Under the pieces are notes generated by a model that worked only from the letters and a program-made list of their open reading frames with translations, was not told the DNA's origin and made no database searches. From NCBI RefSeq assembly GCF_046557615.1, contig NZ_JBKIII010000004.1, forward strand, positions 62,001-126,000: 64,000 nucleotides of DNA. Reading direction: 5' to 3'. Made by a program: the position numbers and the translations under genes. This stretch comes from Haloferax sp046557615 (lineage in GTDB: Archaea; Halobacteriota; Halobacteria; Halobacteriales; Haloferacaceae). The stretch's first letter is position 1. Every line of letters starts with the position of its first letter. Positions 9,032 through 17,600 of this stretch are shown here, in pieces.

Positions 9032-10333
9032 ATGTCACAAGATGCTTCGCTCCTGACCGACCTCAAAGAACCCTCCGAGACGGCGGTCGGACCAATTCTC
9101 GAATTTAACGGGCAACCCATCTCCGAAATTCTCGAAGAGACGCTCGAATACTCGCGCAAGCGGGATTACAAGGGGTGGGACTACGGCGACGGCATGAGCA
9201 GTCGTCTCCTCCAGGCACTCCCCTTCGACAACAAGTGGGTGAACCTCGTCGTTCAAGAACTCGTCAAGCGCCCTCCAGTCAACGTTCGGCCACTCTTCCT
9301 CGTGGAAAAGCGTCGCAATTACAAGGGCACTGCGCTGTTCTCGATTGCGAACCTGAACTTCCATCAGTACAAGAACGCGATGGGTGAGAAATCCGACGTC
9401 GATTACTTAGCAGAGTCACGAGAACTCGCCGACTGGCTCATCCAAAACAGAAGTGTCGGCTACCACGGGTTCTGTGGCGGCCACAAACACGTCCTTCAGA
9501 TGCTCGATGGAAAGGGGATGCCGAACGACCCCGACGTCGTCTCTACCTCGTACGCGGTGAAAGCGCTCCTCAGAGCCGCCCCGTACGACCCCATCTACCC
9601 AACTATCGCCAAGACGTCGTCCGACTTCGTCGTCGAAGACCTGAACTACCACGAGGTGGACGGTGGTGCGAAGATCAACTATCACCTCAACCATCCCGAT
9701 ACGTACTACACTATCAACTCGGGTGCGCTCGGTGCCCGACTCTTCATCGATATCTACGACCAACACCGCGACGAAGCCGACCTCGAACGTGCGACCAAGA
9801 TTCTGGACTTCATCGCGTCGCATCAGGCTGATATCGGTGGGTGGACCTACCGCATCCCGGCGTCGAGTTCGCACCTCTCGATGGACAACCACCACAACGG
9901 GTTCGTCATCGATGCGTTCCTTCGCTACCGTGAGGTGACTGGTTCAGACCGTTACGACCAGACTATCGACCGTGGACTCGAGTTCTACCGCAACGGCCTG
10001 TTCGAATCCGACGGCGCTCCCAACTGGGACGAGTCCAAGGCGTTCCCCCGCGACATCCACGCCGCCGCGACGGCGATTCAGGTGTTCACGGCCGCTGGCG
10101 ACTTGGAATTTGCCGGTCGCATCCTCCAGTGGACGCTCGAAAACCTCTATGCAGGCAACGGTCGGTTCTACTACCGCAAGCACAAGTACTACACCGTCAA
10201 GACCACCCTGATGCGCTGGGCACAGGCGTGGATGGCCTACGCGATGTCAGAGTACCTGAACGCGGTCGCACGCTCAGAAGGCTACGAAGTCGTCGATACT
10301 CCCACTCCCGAGACCACTCGACAGACGGTGTAG
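9032..10333 (+). CDS. Alpha/alpha-barrel (glycan-processing-like) protein
   Basis: A 433-residue soluble protein rich in helices that repeat in pairs, the layout of six-hairpin glycosidase or terpene-cyclase-type alpha/alpha toroids. Marks are GYHGFCGGHKHVLQM, YYTINSGALGARLFIDIYD, a DIGGWTYRIPASSSHLSMDN stretch, and a conserved YYRKHKYYTVKTTLMRWAQ near the end. No signal peptide or membrane segment is present. Haloarchaeal homologues are often mislabelled as antibiotic ABC transporter permeases, but nothing here is permease-like. Context suggests an enzyme acting on glycans or uronic-acid-containing precursors; the reaction is unknown. Confidence 0.75.
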   Translation: MSQDASLLTDLKEPSETAVGPILEFNGQPISEILEETLEYSRKRDYKGWDYGDGMSSRLLQALPFDNKWVNLVVQELVKRPPVNVRPLFLVEKRRNYKGTALFSIANLNFHQYKNAMGEKSDVDYLAESRELADWLIQNRSVGYHGFCGGHKHVLQMLDGKGMPNDPDVVSTSYAVKALLRAAPYDPIYPTIAKTSSDFVVEDLNYHEVDGGAKINYHLNHPDTYYTINSGALGARLFIDIYDQHRDEADLERATKILDFIASHQADIGGWTYRIPASSSHLSMDNHHNGFVIDAFLRYREVTGSDRYDQTIDRGLEFYRNGLFESDGAPNWDESKAFPRDIHAAATAIQVFTAAGDLEFAGRILQWTLENLYAGNGRFYYRKHKYYTVKTTLMRWAQAWMAYAMSEYLNAVARSEGYEVVDTPTPETTRQTV

Positions 10334-10531
10334 ACGAGCGCATTCTGTTCTCTTTCTCACGTTCGTTGGTTGTTCGCTTCGTTCGTCTGACTCCTGCTGT
10401 AGTCGTCACACTTCTCGCCTCTTGTGATTTACTTTTGTCACTATGTCGTGTGGTTTGGTCACCCTGTGAATCTCCGTCTCGCTCTCAGTCGTCTGCTTCT
10501 AACAACAGAGTGGATGTGGGCGAGAACGTCG

Positions 10532-10780
10532 CTACGCTCCCGAGAGTTTCGTATCAGTCAGAACGCGGTGGACCACGGCGACGAGTCCCCCAACGACGAG
10601 TGCGAGTCCAAGGAGAAACAGCGGCAGCGAGACGAGTAACTGGAAGGGAACTGGAATGATGAACAGTCCCTCCTGTGAGAATCCGACGATATACCACCCG
10701 ACACCGATTGCCACGTAGAGTTTGACCAATTCCGGATTCAGCGCGTATCGTAAGGAGTTGACTGCGGGGCTTTCAGGCAC
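10532..10780 (-). CDS. Small two-helix membrane protein
   Basis: An 82-residue protein with two strongly hydrophobic segments, residues 20-36 (KLYVAIGVGWYIVGF) and 45-71 (PFQLLVSLPLFLLGLALVVGG), joined by a short loop. The N-terminus (PESPAVNSLRYALNPELVK) is a pattern of small haloarchaeal membrane proteins of unknown role. It lies on the minus strand after the FemAB-like gene, 125 bp downstream of that gene's reading direction. Confidence 0.7.
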   Translation of the reverse strand: MPESPAVNSLRYALNPELVKLYVAIGVGWYIVGFSQEGLFIIPVPFQLLVSLPLFLLGLALVVGGLVAVVHRVLTDTKLSGA

Positions 10781-10905
10781 ATGCTCTATTCAAATGGCCG
10801 TCAAGTAACTATTGTGGATACCTCAACAACTCGGCCACGGCTGGTGATTACACAACTGCAAAAAAGAGCGGTTAGACGGCGATACTACTTATCGAGCCAC
10901 TGTAG

Positions 10906-11925
10906 TCACGCACGCTGCCGAATCGACTTGTAGAGATGGGCCAGTGTTCCGATGCCAGACTCGCCTTTTTCGAGGCTGTAGAACGGTCTGAGTTCGGGAT
11001 TGAACTTCGCTTTGTACTTGTTGATGCGGCGGTTGTCGGCACCGACGAGGTCGTAGGTCGTCCGACCGCGTTCGATTGCGTCGGTCATAACGCGCCAGTC
11101 GAGCAGGTCGTTGACGGCGATATCGACGTCGATGTCGGTTCTGACGCCGCCTTGCCAGCGAGAGACCACGTCTTTGTAGTCGGTGACGAGGATGCCGCCG
11201 ATGAACTCACCATCGACACGGAGCGTGTAGGGGCGAATCTGTCCTTCGGGCAGACTCGTGTAGAGGTCCTTGACGAAATCGGGGGTGATACGGTAGGAGA
11301 TTCCTTGGCTCTCGTAGCGCTCGGTAATCTGTTCGACGATGAGTTCGATTTCTTCGAGTCCGCCTTCTTCGATGGTGTAGGAGTCTTCTGGGGCGTTTCT
11401 GATGTTCGCTCGGGCATCGCTGCTGAAGTTCATCAACACTTCCTCTTCGCCACCGGTGAGGTCGACGTGGTAGGTGTACGAGGGCGTAATGGTGAAGCTA
11501 TTCCACGAGAACGGTCGCAGGTCTGTGTAGGTTCCGTCGAGGCGGATGTGCGTGTACTGGGGTCTGATTTCGTTCTGTATCCACTCGAAACAACCGTCCA
11601 TGAACTCGTGGTGTCGGCGCTCACGCTTGCGCTGTTTCAGCTTGTCCATGTTGAGGAGTACCGGTCCGAGATAGGAAACACGGAGTTCTGGCGGCGGTGA
11701 AAACGCCGTCCGGATTGGGCCCTTCGTTATCTTGAATACTGGAAAGAGACCGACGATTTCCTGCCCTTTGAACCCGACTAGTGGGTAGAGTTCGGCACCA
11801 GCGTGTTTGGCCTGTATCTGGAGTGCTGCGTACTGATGGAAAAGTGACCCGTGCGTCGATTGCTCGACGTACTGGTCCCAGCGTTCGAGGTCATCTTGAT
11901 TTGCATGCCTGACTTCTATCGTCAT
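10906..11925 (-). CDS. FemAB/BioF2-like N-acyltransferase (GNAT fold)
   Basis: A 339-residue cytosolic enzyme with the two-lobed GNAT architecture of FemAB-like proteins. N-terminal lobe: DQDDLERWDQYVEQSTHGSLF-type opening and LYPLVGFKGQEIVGLFPVF. C-terminal lobe: FSSDARANIRNAPE, PDFVKDLYTSLPEGQIRPYT, GGILVTDYKDVVSRWQGG, and the closing YDLVGADNRRINKYKAKFNP typical of such proteins. Family members transfer aminoacyl or acyl groups to amino sugars or to peptidoglycan-like acceptors. In this locus it probably N-acylates an amino sugar of a surface glycan. A TATAACAA element lies 42 nt before the ATG. Confidence 0.8.
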   Translation of the reverse strand: MTIEVRHANQDDLERWDQYVEQSTHGSLFHQYAALQIQAKHAGAELYPLVGFKGQEIVGLFPVFKITKGPIRTAFSPPPELRVSYLGPVLLNMDKLKQRKRERRHHEFMDGCFEWIQNEIRPQYTHIRLDGTYTDLRPFSWNSFTITPSYTYHVDLTGGEEEVLMNFSSDARANIRNAPEDSYTIEEGGLEEIELIVEQITERYESQGISYRITPDFVKDLYTSLPEGQIRPYTLRVDGEFIGGILVTDYKDVVSRWQGGVRTDIDVDIAVNDLLDWRVMTDAIERGRTTYDLVGADNRRINKYKAKFNPELRPFYSLEKGESGIGTLAHLYKSIRQRA

Positions 11926-11959
11926 TGTTCGTAGGTTGAAAAATCACGTTTTTCGTGCT

Positions 11960-11967
11960 TTGTTATA
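11960..11967 (-). promoter_or_regulatory. TATAACAA promoter element of the acyltransferase gene
   Basis: Minus-strand sequence GTATAACAAAGCACG lies 42 nt before the ATG at 11925. Between element and start is a GAAAAA-n5-TTTTTC inverted repeat (11939-11955 region). Confidence 0.5.
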
Positions 11968-12297
11968 CATCTGTTACTCCTCGTGAGAAGCCCAATCGAA
12001 CCACCCATCGAGCTAATGCACGAGATAATCAGGTTCCCCGCTTAGAAAACCAGACCACAGTGTGTGCATTTGCGACCTATCGCTGACTGTAATCGTAACT
12101 CGCTCGTGACCGTTTTCTCTCAAATTATCAACGTTGCTGGCGTTCAGGAAGTACTGAATTTTAACCGGATTTTCACCTATTCGTCACCAATTATCTCACC
12201 ACCCAGACTACTAACTCAAACTGACATTCAGGGGTGAAATCCATAACTAACTGGACCCATCTCGACTTCTTGGCTGTCCAAAACGGACGATTCAATC
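11968..12297. other. Divergent intergenic region
   Basis: No gene was found in this stretch. A CATAACTA at 12242-12249, 56 nt before the ATG at 12298, may be a distant variant of the locus promoter element. The rest is AT-richer than the flanks and unremarkable. Confidence 0.4.
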
Positions 12298-12837
12298 ATG
12301 ACCGACCGACCAATCTTCCGGCTTTCTCGCCGTTCGCTGATGAAAAAGAGCGCGCTCACCGCAGTCGCCTTGGGTGTTGGTATCCCTGCCGTCTCTGGGA
12401 CCGCTGCCGCAACGTCCTGTCCTCGTACACCCGGTTACTGGATGAACCACGACTGGCCCGAGGGTGGACTCACAAAGGTAAACGACAAACTCGGAACGAG
12501 CTTCCAGAGTGTCGAAGAGGGCCAAGAATTCCTGAAGATGCCAACGAGAGGTGACAAGGGCATCATCATGGCGACGCACCTCATCGCCACTATCCTCAAC
12601 TTCCAAGGACGAGATGGCTCGGAACCGACCTGTGTCGATGCGTACTTCCCCAAGTACGACACGACTGTTCGCAAAGCGAAGCAAAACGCCGAATCGTGGC
12701 TTGACGACTCTTCTTTCCCGAATGCCCAACGGAGTTGGACTGTTAGCGGCGTCGATGGAGAAGAACTCAAGAACATCCTCGATGCGTTCAACAACAACGA
12801 CCTCAGACTCGACTGCGGGTGTGATGTCGACGAGTAA
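12298..12837 (+). CDS. Tat-exported protein with TPGYW motif
   Basis: A 179-residue secreted protein. The twin-arginine signal is clear: RLSRRSLMKKSALTAVALG, with arginines at 11-12, a hydrophobic stretch to about residue 30 and a likely cleavage near TAAATS (37-40). The mature protein opens with CPRTPGYWMNH, a motif shared with many bacterial and archaeal surface proteins where a Cys and TPGYWxxH begin a small domain. Cysteines at 41, in EPTCVDAYF, and near the end (DCGCD) could form disulfides. Function is unknown; as the first exported product of the locus it may be a matrix or cell-surface component. Confidence 0.75.
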   Translation: MTDRPIFRLSRRSLMKKSALTAVALGVGIPAVSGTAAATSCPRTPGYWMNHDWPEGGLTKVNDKLGTSFQSVEEGQEFLKMPTRGDKGIIMATHLIATILNFQGRDGSEPTCVDAYFPKYDTTVRKAKQNAESWLDDSSFPNAQRSWTVSGVDGEELKNILDAFNNNDLRLDCGCDVDE

Positions 12838-13148
12838 CCAGACTACTCGTTGACCATCGGTTACACCAGTTGCTGTTCGATTTTACTCGTTCCTTTGTGT
12901 TCTACTCACACTCTCATCTGCTCTCTCGTCCAGTTGTACTCGTAGCTCTCCGTGTAGCCACTCGTAGCCACTCGTCCACTGTTCCACTGTCACTGTTTCA
13001 GAATCGCGTACGTACACACGTGCGAATCACTAGCTCTAGTGGCTCAACATATCACGAGTTGTTATTGTCACCATATCCCGAAATACCAGTGAAAATTATG
13101 CTCTGGTTGTCTAGTAGAAACGGCAGACAGAGCGGGAAGTTGGCGAAC
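12838..13148. other. Intergenic region with a short tandem repeat
   Basis: No gene is supported. The 10-bp unit gtagccactc occurs twice in tandem at about 12955-12974, followed by related cact-rich sequence. The first part is T-rich and may serve as the terminator of the upstream gene. Confidence 0.4.
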
Positions 13149-13156
13149 CATAACAA
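13149..13156 (+). promoter_or_regulatory. CATAACAA promoter element of the large membrane protein
   Basis: CCATAACAATACTC lies 35 nt before the ATG at 13184 and matches the recurrent element of this locus at seven of eight core positions. Confidence 0.5.
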
Positions 13157-13183
13157 TACTCCTAGCTACCCATCAACTGGGTA

Positions 13184-15742
13184 ATGAGTCAATCGCGGTC
13201 GTGGTCTTTCACCCACGTTGGGTTGATTGGAGGGTTCACAGCGTTTGCCATTGCTGTGTTCGTCGCATATCAAAACCCAGCGACTGGCTACGAACTCTCA
13301 ATTTACGGTGCAACGCCGAGCATCTACTGGATTCTCGTTGGATTTGCGGTATTGTGTTCGCTCATCATCGCGGTGATGGGAGAGGCTCGATTCCGGTCGT
13401 TCGCGTTATTCCTCGGTGGGATTAGTGTTTTCTCCATCGTCGCATTGCCAGTCATCCGCGGGTACTACTTCCTCGGTGCTGGTGACTCGCTGACGCACCT
13501 TGGATGGGCACGAGATATCGTGAGTGGGCAAACACCGGTTTCGGAGATTCTCTACCCGGGGATTCACACCTTTGCAATCCTGCTGTCGATGTTCACTGGT
13601 TACTCGCTGGAGCACTCGTTCCTGTTCGTCGTTCTGGCGTTCATCGCACTGACGTTCCTGCTCGTGCCACGCATCGCGTCGCTGGTCTTCCCGCAGGACG
13701 ACGCCGTCGTCGTCATCGCGACGTTTTCGGCGTTCCTCCTCCTGCCGATTAACACGATTAGTACCCACGTGGCACCGCACACGTTCAGCCAAGCGGTCTT
13801 CTTCGGGTCGCTCGCGGTGTTCCTCTTCCTCCGGTACGTGACGAGCAGGCCCTCGAGTGAATCGAGATTCCGCCCAACTGCTCTCGGCGTCCTCCTCGGT
13901 CTCACCGGGATTGCCACAGTTCTCTACCACCCGATGCAGGCACTCAACATCCTGATTCTGCTCGGGTTAGCCGCCGTTGTGCAGTTCATCGCACGTCGGA
14001 CCGGGCGCTGGGAGCGATTCCACGCTAACCGACCGGTGTACGCGCAGACTGCCATTCTCGCTATCGCGTTCTTCGCCTGGATTGCCCAGCGGAACGCGTT
14101 CTTGAACACGGTTGGTGCGGTTGGCCGCACTGCGACTGGTTACCTCGGCGGGACGCCGCCAACTGCTGCGGGGGCGGCGGCCTCTCAGGGCGCATCGCTC
14201 GCAGCCATCGGCGTCAGTATCGAGGAAATCTTCCTCAAACTGTTCCTCGTCGGTACTATTTACACCGGATTGATGGGGATGCTCGTCCTCGCGAGTCTCT
14301 CTCGCCGACTCGACTCGATGCCCGAGACCAGCGCGAAGATACAGTATTTGACCCTCGGTGCGCTCGGGACCCTGCCGTTCGCACTCGTCTACATCGTCGG
14401 CAACATCGGCGAACTTCACTTCCGGTTGCTCGGCTACCTGATGCTGATTGCAACGGTACTCGGGTCGGTCATGATAACGCTCGGTGCGATTCGTATCTCT
14501 CCGCGGATGGGCGCTCGAACGGCACACGCAGGAATCGTACTCGCCTTCGTGATTCTCCTCCCGCTCGCTCTGCTGACGGCTTTCCCGTCGCCGTACATCT
14601 ACCAGCCGAACCAGCAGGTCACCGAGATGCAACTCGACGGCTACCAACAGACGTTCGAACTCCAAAATGAGAGTCTCGTGGTCCAGAGCGTCCGGCAAGG
14701 TCCGTGGCGCTACAACGACGCCACCTTGGGCGTGGCTGCCAGCGAAGAGACGGAGTACGACAGTTACGTTCAGACGAACGGGCTGGCGGACCTGAATTCG
14801 AGTTTCGAAGGCGCGGGATACCTCGCAATCACCGACTACGACCGTGAGCGCGAACTCGTCGCGTACAAGGAACTCCGATACTCGCAAGCAGGGTTCGACT
14901 CGCTCGATGTGACACCCGGCGTCAACCGTGTCATCTCGAATGGAGACTTCACGCTGTTCTTCGTCGAGGACTTCGAGGAGCGTGCCGAATCGGTGGGCAC
15001 ACAGCAATCTATCGATACCGGTGATCAACCCGCAGTCACCGATTTAGACCTCGATGAAGGTGGCACACCGGACGACGCAACCCGTGCCAGTGGAGGCGAC
15101 TCGTCATCTGTGACGAACTCTGAGGTACCCGATAGGGAGGCAGACCCACCCGATGAGACCGGAGAGACGGAGGGCGAAACGACCGGCGGCGATTCTAATT
15201 CTTTTTCTGGGAGTGAAGTAACCGAGAGCGACACGCCAGTCACGACCCCCGACACCGAAGAGACGGTGACTGACGACCCCGAAGACGACCTCAACACCGG
15301 TGCTGCGGTGGCCGCAGTCAACGACACGCGAGTTGCCCGTGTTGAACAGGAGAACGAACGCCAAGCAGGTGAGACAGACGAGAAGAACACCGACGACAAG
15401 AACGGAAACAACGGCAAGGCGAAGGGAAAGGACAAGGAGAAAAACAAGGGTAACGGGAAGAACAAGGCGGCAGGCAACGACAACGACAAGGCCGAGAACA
15501 ATGGCAAGGCCAAAGGAAGAGACGCAGACTGGGAGGACGATGACGAAGACGAGCGAGACGAGGAACGTCGTGAGGAGCGAGAAGAGCGGGACGACGACCG
15601 AGAGGAAGAGCGAGATGAGGATGATGACCGTGATGATGACGACGAACGGGACGACAAAGACGAGGATGACGACGAGGATGACGAAAACGAAGGTGACGAT
15701 GACCGGGACGAACTAATTGCGATTCTCGACCTGTTTTTCTGA
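13184..15742 (+). CDS. Large polytopic membrane protein with charged disordered tail
   Basis: An 852-residue protein in three parts. Residues 1 to about 475 hold a dozen or more hydrophobic segments in a glycosyltransferase or polymerase-like layout, with a large loop after the second block containing AGDSLTHLGWARDIVSG (an Asp/His-bearing first outer loop is typical of GT-C enzymes). A soluble domain of about 130 residues follows. From about residue 620 the chain is low-complexity: Thr/Ser/Glu-rich, then Lys/Gly/Asn-rich (KGKDKEKNKGNGKNK), then almost entirely Asp, Glu and Arg. A short hydrophobic end (LIAILDLFF) closes it. It may transfer or polymerise lipid-linked sugars; the catalytic role is inferred only from layout and locus. 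Confidence 0.7.
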   Translation: MSQSRSWSFTHVGLIGGFTAFAIAVFVAYQNPATGYELSIYGATPSIYWILVGFAVLCSLIIAVMGEARFRSFALFLGGISVFSIVALPVIRGYYFLGAGDSLTHLGWARDIVSGQTPVSEILYPGIHTFAILLSMFTGYSLEHSFLFVVLAFIALTFLLVPRIASLVFPQDDAVVVIATFSAFLLLPINTISTHVAPHTFSQAVFFGSLAVFLFLRYVTSRPSSESRFRPTALGVLLGLTGIATVLYHPMQALNILILLGLAAVVQFIARRTGRWERFHANRPVYAQTAILAIAFFAWIAQRNAFLNTVGAVGRTATGYLGGTPPTAAGAAASQGASLAAIGVSIEEIFLKLFLVGTIYTGLMGMLVLASLSRRLDSMPETSAKIQYLTLGALGTLPFALVYIVGNIGELHFRLLGYLMLIATVLGSVMITLGAIRISPRMGARTAHAGIVLAFVILLPLALLTAFPSPYIYQPNQQVTEMQLDGYQQTFELQNESLVVQSVRQGPWRYNDATLGVAASEETEYDSYVQTNGLADLNSSFEGAGYLAITDYDRERELVAYKELRYSQAGFDSLDVTPGVNRVISNGDFTLFFVEDFEERAESVGTQQSIDTGDQPAVTDLDLDEGGTPDDATRASGGDSSSVTNSEVPDREADPPDETGETEGETTGGDSNSFSGSEVTESDTPVTTPDTEETVTDDPEDDLNTGAAVAAVNDTRVARVEQENERQAGETDEKNTDDKNGNNGKAKGKDKEKNKGNGKNKAAGNDNDKAENNGKAKGRDADWEDDDEDERDEERREEREERDDDREEERDEDDDRDDDDERDDKDEDDDEDDENEGDDDRDELIAILDLFF
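15333..15715 (+). repeat. Low-complexity charged coding repeat
   Basis: This part of the membrane-protein gene encodes irregular short repeats, first of Lys/Gly/Asn/Asp codons and then of Asp/Glu/Arg codons (GAC, GAG, CGA). It is purine-rich on the plus strand and could expand or contract by replication slippage. Confidence 0.7.
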
Positions 15743-15837
15743 ATCGCTCTGATTTTGAATTTCAGGCCGTGAGACGCCGTCGCTCGGATATGCGACTTAT
15801 AACTATCCGATGAACAGACGAAGCACCGCTCAGAGCT

Positions 15838-17250
15838 ATGACTGAGCGACCAAACATCGTCTGGATAACACTCGAAAGCACGAGAGCAGACCACACGACG
15901 ATGGGTGGATACGAAAAAAACACCACCCCGAATCTCCAGCGAATCGCAGATAGCGCCGGGGGACGGTACTTTGCTGAAGCCTTCTCTCACGGTATCTGGA
16001 CGCTCGCTTCTTCTGCGTCTATCCTCACGGCGACGTATCCCTCGCACCACGGCGCAGGAATGACTGGCGAAGCGATTCCCGATGAACTCCCGACCGTCGC
16101 AGAGCGATTCCAACAGGCTGGCTACGATACGGCTTGTATCTCTCCAAACTCGCATCTGAGTTCTGCGACCGGCCTCGACCGTGGATTCGACGAGTTCGTC
16201 TGGCTCAGTAAGTCCACGCTCCGCGAGTCAGTCGGTGTTGGGACGATTTTCTCGTATCTCCGCAACATCAACAAGCACGGTGGGGGCTTGACGCTCGATA
16301 CGCGAAAGCACAGCACCGACTACATGATGAACAAACTCGCCATGCGGTGGCTCAAAGACCGCCAGACGAAGGAGAACCCGATGTTTCTCTACCTCCACTA
16401 CGGCGGGCCCCACCACCCATACTACCCGCCGAAGCGTCACCTCGACACGTTCGCCGAGGACGTTGGGCTTCCAACCGAGCGAATTCAAGAGATCGGATTA
16501 GACCACCACGACCGCTTGTTCGAACACATGGCGGCGAACAGTCCGTTCTCGGACGAAGAGTGGAAGGCGATTTCGGCCCTCTACGACGGCGAAATCGCTC
16601 ACGTTGACGAACTCGTCGGCGAACTGTTCGACACCGTTCAGTCGCTCGACCTCGAAAACACCATCTTCGTCATCACCGCCGACCACGGCGAACTGTTCGG
16701 TGAGAGTGGCTTGCTCGCTCACCAAATCGTCACCGACGACGCCGTCTGCCACGTTCCGCTCATCATTCACGGCCTCGACGTGGCACGGGACTACGACGGC
16801 GAACTGGTGCAACACGCCGACGTGATGACGACGTTGCTCTCGGCAGTCGGTGCATCGACTGAGGGAACGCAAGGCGTCGATATGCAGTCGGACCACCGCG
16901 AGTTTGCAATCGTCCAGCGCGGTGCAGACCGGAGTCAACAGAACCTCGACAAACTCGTCGAGCTCAATCCCGAGTTCGATGCGTCGAAGTTCCCGAAATC
17001 GACACTCACAGCGCTTCGAACGTCGGATTTCAAGTACGAATACAGCGACGATGGGGCCGAACTATTCGAACTCCCCGACGAGACACACGACGTCTCTACG
17101 GAGTACCCCGAGGTTCGAGCTGAACTCGATGAACGCCTCCAGAAATGGTTCGAAACCGACGGTGTACCGGTGAGCGAACAACAGCAAAGCGGGCGGTTCA
17201 CCAAGGCGATGCGAGCACAACTTGCTGACCTTGGCTACCTCGTCGATTAA
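15838..17250 (+). CDS. Sulfatase-like hydrolase/transferase of the alkaline phosphatase superfamily (Thr-type)
   Basis: A 470-residue cytosolic enzyme with sulfatase-family layout: PNIVWITLESTRADHTTMGGY at the start, HHPYYPP in the middle, and ITADHGELFGESG for the second metal site. In true sulfatases the nucleophile lies in C/S-x-P-x-R and is converted to formylglycine. Here the matching segment is IWTLASSASILTATYPSHHG, with Thr55 in the nucleophile place and no Cys-x-Pro-x-Arg, so a phosphatase, phosphodiesterase or phosphotransferase reaction is more likely than sulfate ester cleavage. A TATAACTA variant element (15798-15805) lies 40 nt before the ATG. C-terminus QLADLGYLVD. Confidence 0.85.
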   Translation: MTERPNIVWITLESTRADHTTMGGYEKNTTPNLQRIADSAGGRYFAEAFSHGIWTLASSASILTATYPSHHGAGMTGEAIPDELPTVAERFQQAGYDTACISPNSHLSSATGLDRGFDEFVWLSKSTLRESVGVGTIFSYLRNINKHGGGLTLDTRKHSTDYMMNKLAMRWLKDRQTKENPMFLYLHYGGPHHPYYPPKRHLDTFAEDVGLPTERIQEIGLDHHDRLFEHMAANSPFSDEEWKAISALYDGEIAHVDELVGELFDTVQSLDLENTIFVITADHGELFGESGLLAHQIVTDDAVCHVPLIIHGLDVARDYDGELVQHADVMTTLLSAVGASTEGTQGVDMQSDHREFAIVQRGADRSQQNLDKLVELNPEFDASKFPKSTLTALRTSDFKYEYSDDGAELFELPDETHDVSTEYPEVRAELDERLQKWFETDGVPVSEQQQSGRFTKAMRAQLADLGYLVD

Positions 17251-17540
17251 CTGTTCGTCGCTCTTTTCGGCTTTACGCTCTCCTTAATCGCCTTTTTCCG
17301 AGGGAAGACCGCCCGGTACCCTCTCTGTTTTCTAGAGGTGCCCGTTTTTCCAGTTTTCCACTGATTTTGTGTACTAATTGCTCGTATATCGGTGACACGA
17401 GATTGGTGTTGGTAACAAGTAGCATGCTTTTTGGAGGCCGTTGAGAACAGTTGGTAAACATTCTGCTCAAACCTCGCTACCTATTTGTAAGCTTATCGCT
17501 CGAATTTGACTATTATTCGCAACTATCCATAGCAAACTAA
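17251..17540. other. Intergenic region, no gene seen
   Basis: Between the sulfatase-like gene and the beta-helix gene there is no reading frame with coding character. The first part is T-rich (terminator-like). Promoter features of the next gene begin at 17541. Confidence 0.5.
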
Positions 17541-17562
17541 CCACATTTTGCTTCAAATGTGG
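17541..17562 (+). promoter_or_regulatory. Inverted repeat upstream of the beta-helix gene promoter
   Basis: Two perfect 8-bp arms, CCACATTT (17541-17548) and AAATGTGG (17555-17562), are separated by 6 bases. They sit about 10 bp before the TATA box at 17572-17579, the place where an archaeal activator would bind. Confidence 0.55.
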
Positions 17563-17571
17563 CCAGATTCG

Positions 17572-17579
17572 TTATTTAT
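17572..17579 (+). promoter_or_regulatory. TATA box of the beta-helix gene
   Basis: TTATTTAT lies 29 nt before the ATG at 17601, predicting an essentially leaderless transcript and supporting that start over an ATG-less upstream extension at 17559. Confidence 0.6.
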
Positions 17580-17600
17580 GCAAGGTTCAAGGGGCCGACC

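Noticed and set aside
13967..15028. Long minus-strand open frame opposite the large membrane-protein gene
   Set aside because: GC-rich haloarchaeal DNA gives long antisense frames; this one is rich in Arg and His without any family motif, while the plus strand has clear membrane segments.
15838..17250. Classical arylsulfatase
   Set aside because: The fold fits, but the formylglycine motif Cys/Ser-x-Pro-x-Arg is absent, so sulfatase activity is not claimed.
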